5,072 nucleotides of DNA from Oscillospiraceae bacterium (GTDB lineage: Bacteria; Bacillota_A; Clostridia; Oscillospirales; WRJC01). This document shows, in pieces, positions 4,638 to 5,072 of the stretch. A program made the position numbers and the translations under genes. The stretch is taken from positions 1 to 5,072 of the forward strand of contig WQXD01000266.1 of assembly GCA_009785015.1 (NCBI GenBank). Direction: 5' to 3'. Below the pieces are notes generated by a model, which saw only the letters and a program-made list of their open reading frames with translations, did not search any database and was not told the DNA's origin. Each line of letters begins with the position of its first letter. Position 1 is the first letter of the stretch.

Positions 4638-5072
4638 ATGGAAAACAAAAAAAAACATGCGCAAAAGAGCCTCGCGGGTGATTACGTGCACATGTGGTGG
4701 CCAAACGGCTGGTCGATGTACACCGAGGACAAGGGCGATTTGTATTTCAGGGCGGGCACATACGCCATGAGCTGGAATGTGAAAAGCGGATCCATCAACC
4801 GTATCGGCGTGGTCAGCGACGGCAAAACGCAGGCGCAGGCCGCCGCCGAGGATAACGAAACGGTGGAAAATATGCCCGCGAGCTCGAGCTCCGTATCGCT
4901 GAAAGCAAACGGCGTACAGTGCGCGCCCTCCGCTTTCGGATCCGTCAAAAAAACTTTCACCGACGCCGTATTTGACTACTCTGCGGGCCCGGATACGACC
5001 CAGCCGAGCCGGATCGAGGACAGCGGCGCATATATGCAGCGCTGTGATATTCCGTACATAACATTCGACAAC
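4638..5072 (+). CDS. Unrecognised protein, N-terminal part (continues beyond right edge)
   Basis: An open frame of 145 codons without a stop runs from ATG 4638-4640 to the right edge. An in-frame ATG at 4626 is four codons earlier, but the only purine-rich site (AAAGG, 4620-4624) touches it, so 4638 is preferred although its spacing of 13 nt is long. The protein opens with a lysine-rich stretch (MENKKKHAQKS, residues 1-11), then an aromatic-rich segment DYVHMWWPNGWSMY (15-28) and DLYFRAGTYAMSWNV (34-48). A hydrophilic Ala/Ser/Glu-rich part follows around 60-90. There is no signal peptide or membrane helix. The aromatic beta-like pattern could suit the N-terminal domain of a carbohydrate-active enzyme, but I recognise no family. 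GC-rich codon use resembles butyrate kinase and argues for a real native gene. It is transcribed divergently from butyrate kinase. Confidence 0.65.
   Translation, partial: MENKKKHAQKSLAGDYVHMWWPNGWSMYTEDKGDLYFRAGTYAMSWNVKSGSINRIGVVSDGKTQAQAAAEDNETVENMPASSSSVSLKANGVQCAPSAFGSVKKTFTDAVFDYSAGPDTTQPSRIEDSGAYMQRCDIPYITFDN

Noticed and set aside
4682..4960. Minus-strand open frame of 92 codons at the right edge, opposite the unrecognised gene.
   Set aside because: The plus-strand frame is longer, remains open to the window edge and has the better codon pattern. The minus frame lies behind the butyrate kinase promoter with no ribosome site or motif.

Overview
The window looks like a chromosomal stretch from an anaerobic Clostridia-type Firmicute. 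The support is purine-rich ribosome binding sites (GGAGG-like), sigma-A promoters at or near consensus, a butyrate-kinase-type acetokinase, and frequent ATA and AGG codons in otherwise fairly GC-rich genes. The genus cannot be told from this sequence.

Layout. (1) Positions 1-1124, minus strand: two tandem genes for xylose-isomerase-like TIM-barrel sugar phosphate isomerases/epimerases, the second cut by the left edge. They share a consensus promoter (TTGACA-17-TATAAT). (2) Positions 1125-1288: a divergent promoter region that also carries a good promoter and an overlapping dyad for the plus-strand gene. (3) Positions 1289-2422, plus: a complete glycerate 2-kinase (GlxK/GarK family). (4) Positions 2424-3442, minus: a compact, AT-richer cassette of three overlapping genes. 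The first encodes a DUF3990-type protein resembling an ADP-ribosyltransferase, the second a small acidic protein I cannot assign, the third a DUF3791-type small protein. (5) Positions 3463-4524, minus: a complete butyrate-kinase-like gene with its own strong promoter. (6) Positions 4638-5072, plus: the start of an unrecognised, divergently transcribed gene that runs off the right edge.

How the genes fit together. The flanking genes suggest carbohydrate or sugar-acid use: TIM-barrel isomerases and glycerate kinase feed carbon towards glycolysis, and butyrate kinase makes ATP from an acyl phosphate. The three-gene cassette does not belong to that theme. A 10-bp direct repeat (ATTCACTAAA) lies at both of its ends, its base composition differs from its neighbours, and removing it with one repeat copy would leave glycerate kinase and butyrate kinase as ordinary convergent genes with stop codons 11 bp apart. 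I read it as an inserted toxin-antitoxin-like or defence-like module, transcribed at least partly by read-through from the butyrate kinase promoter. That reading is inference and has not been demonstrated.
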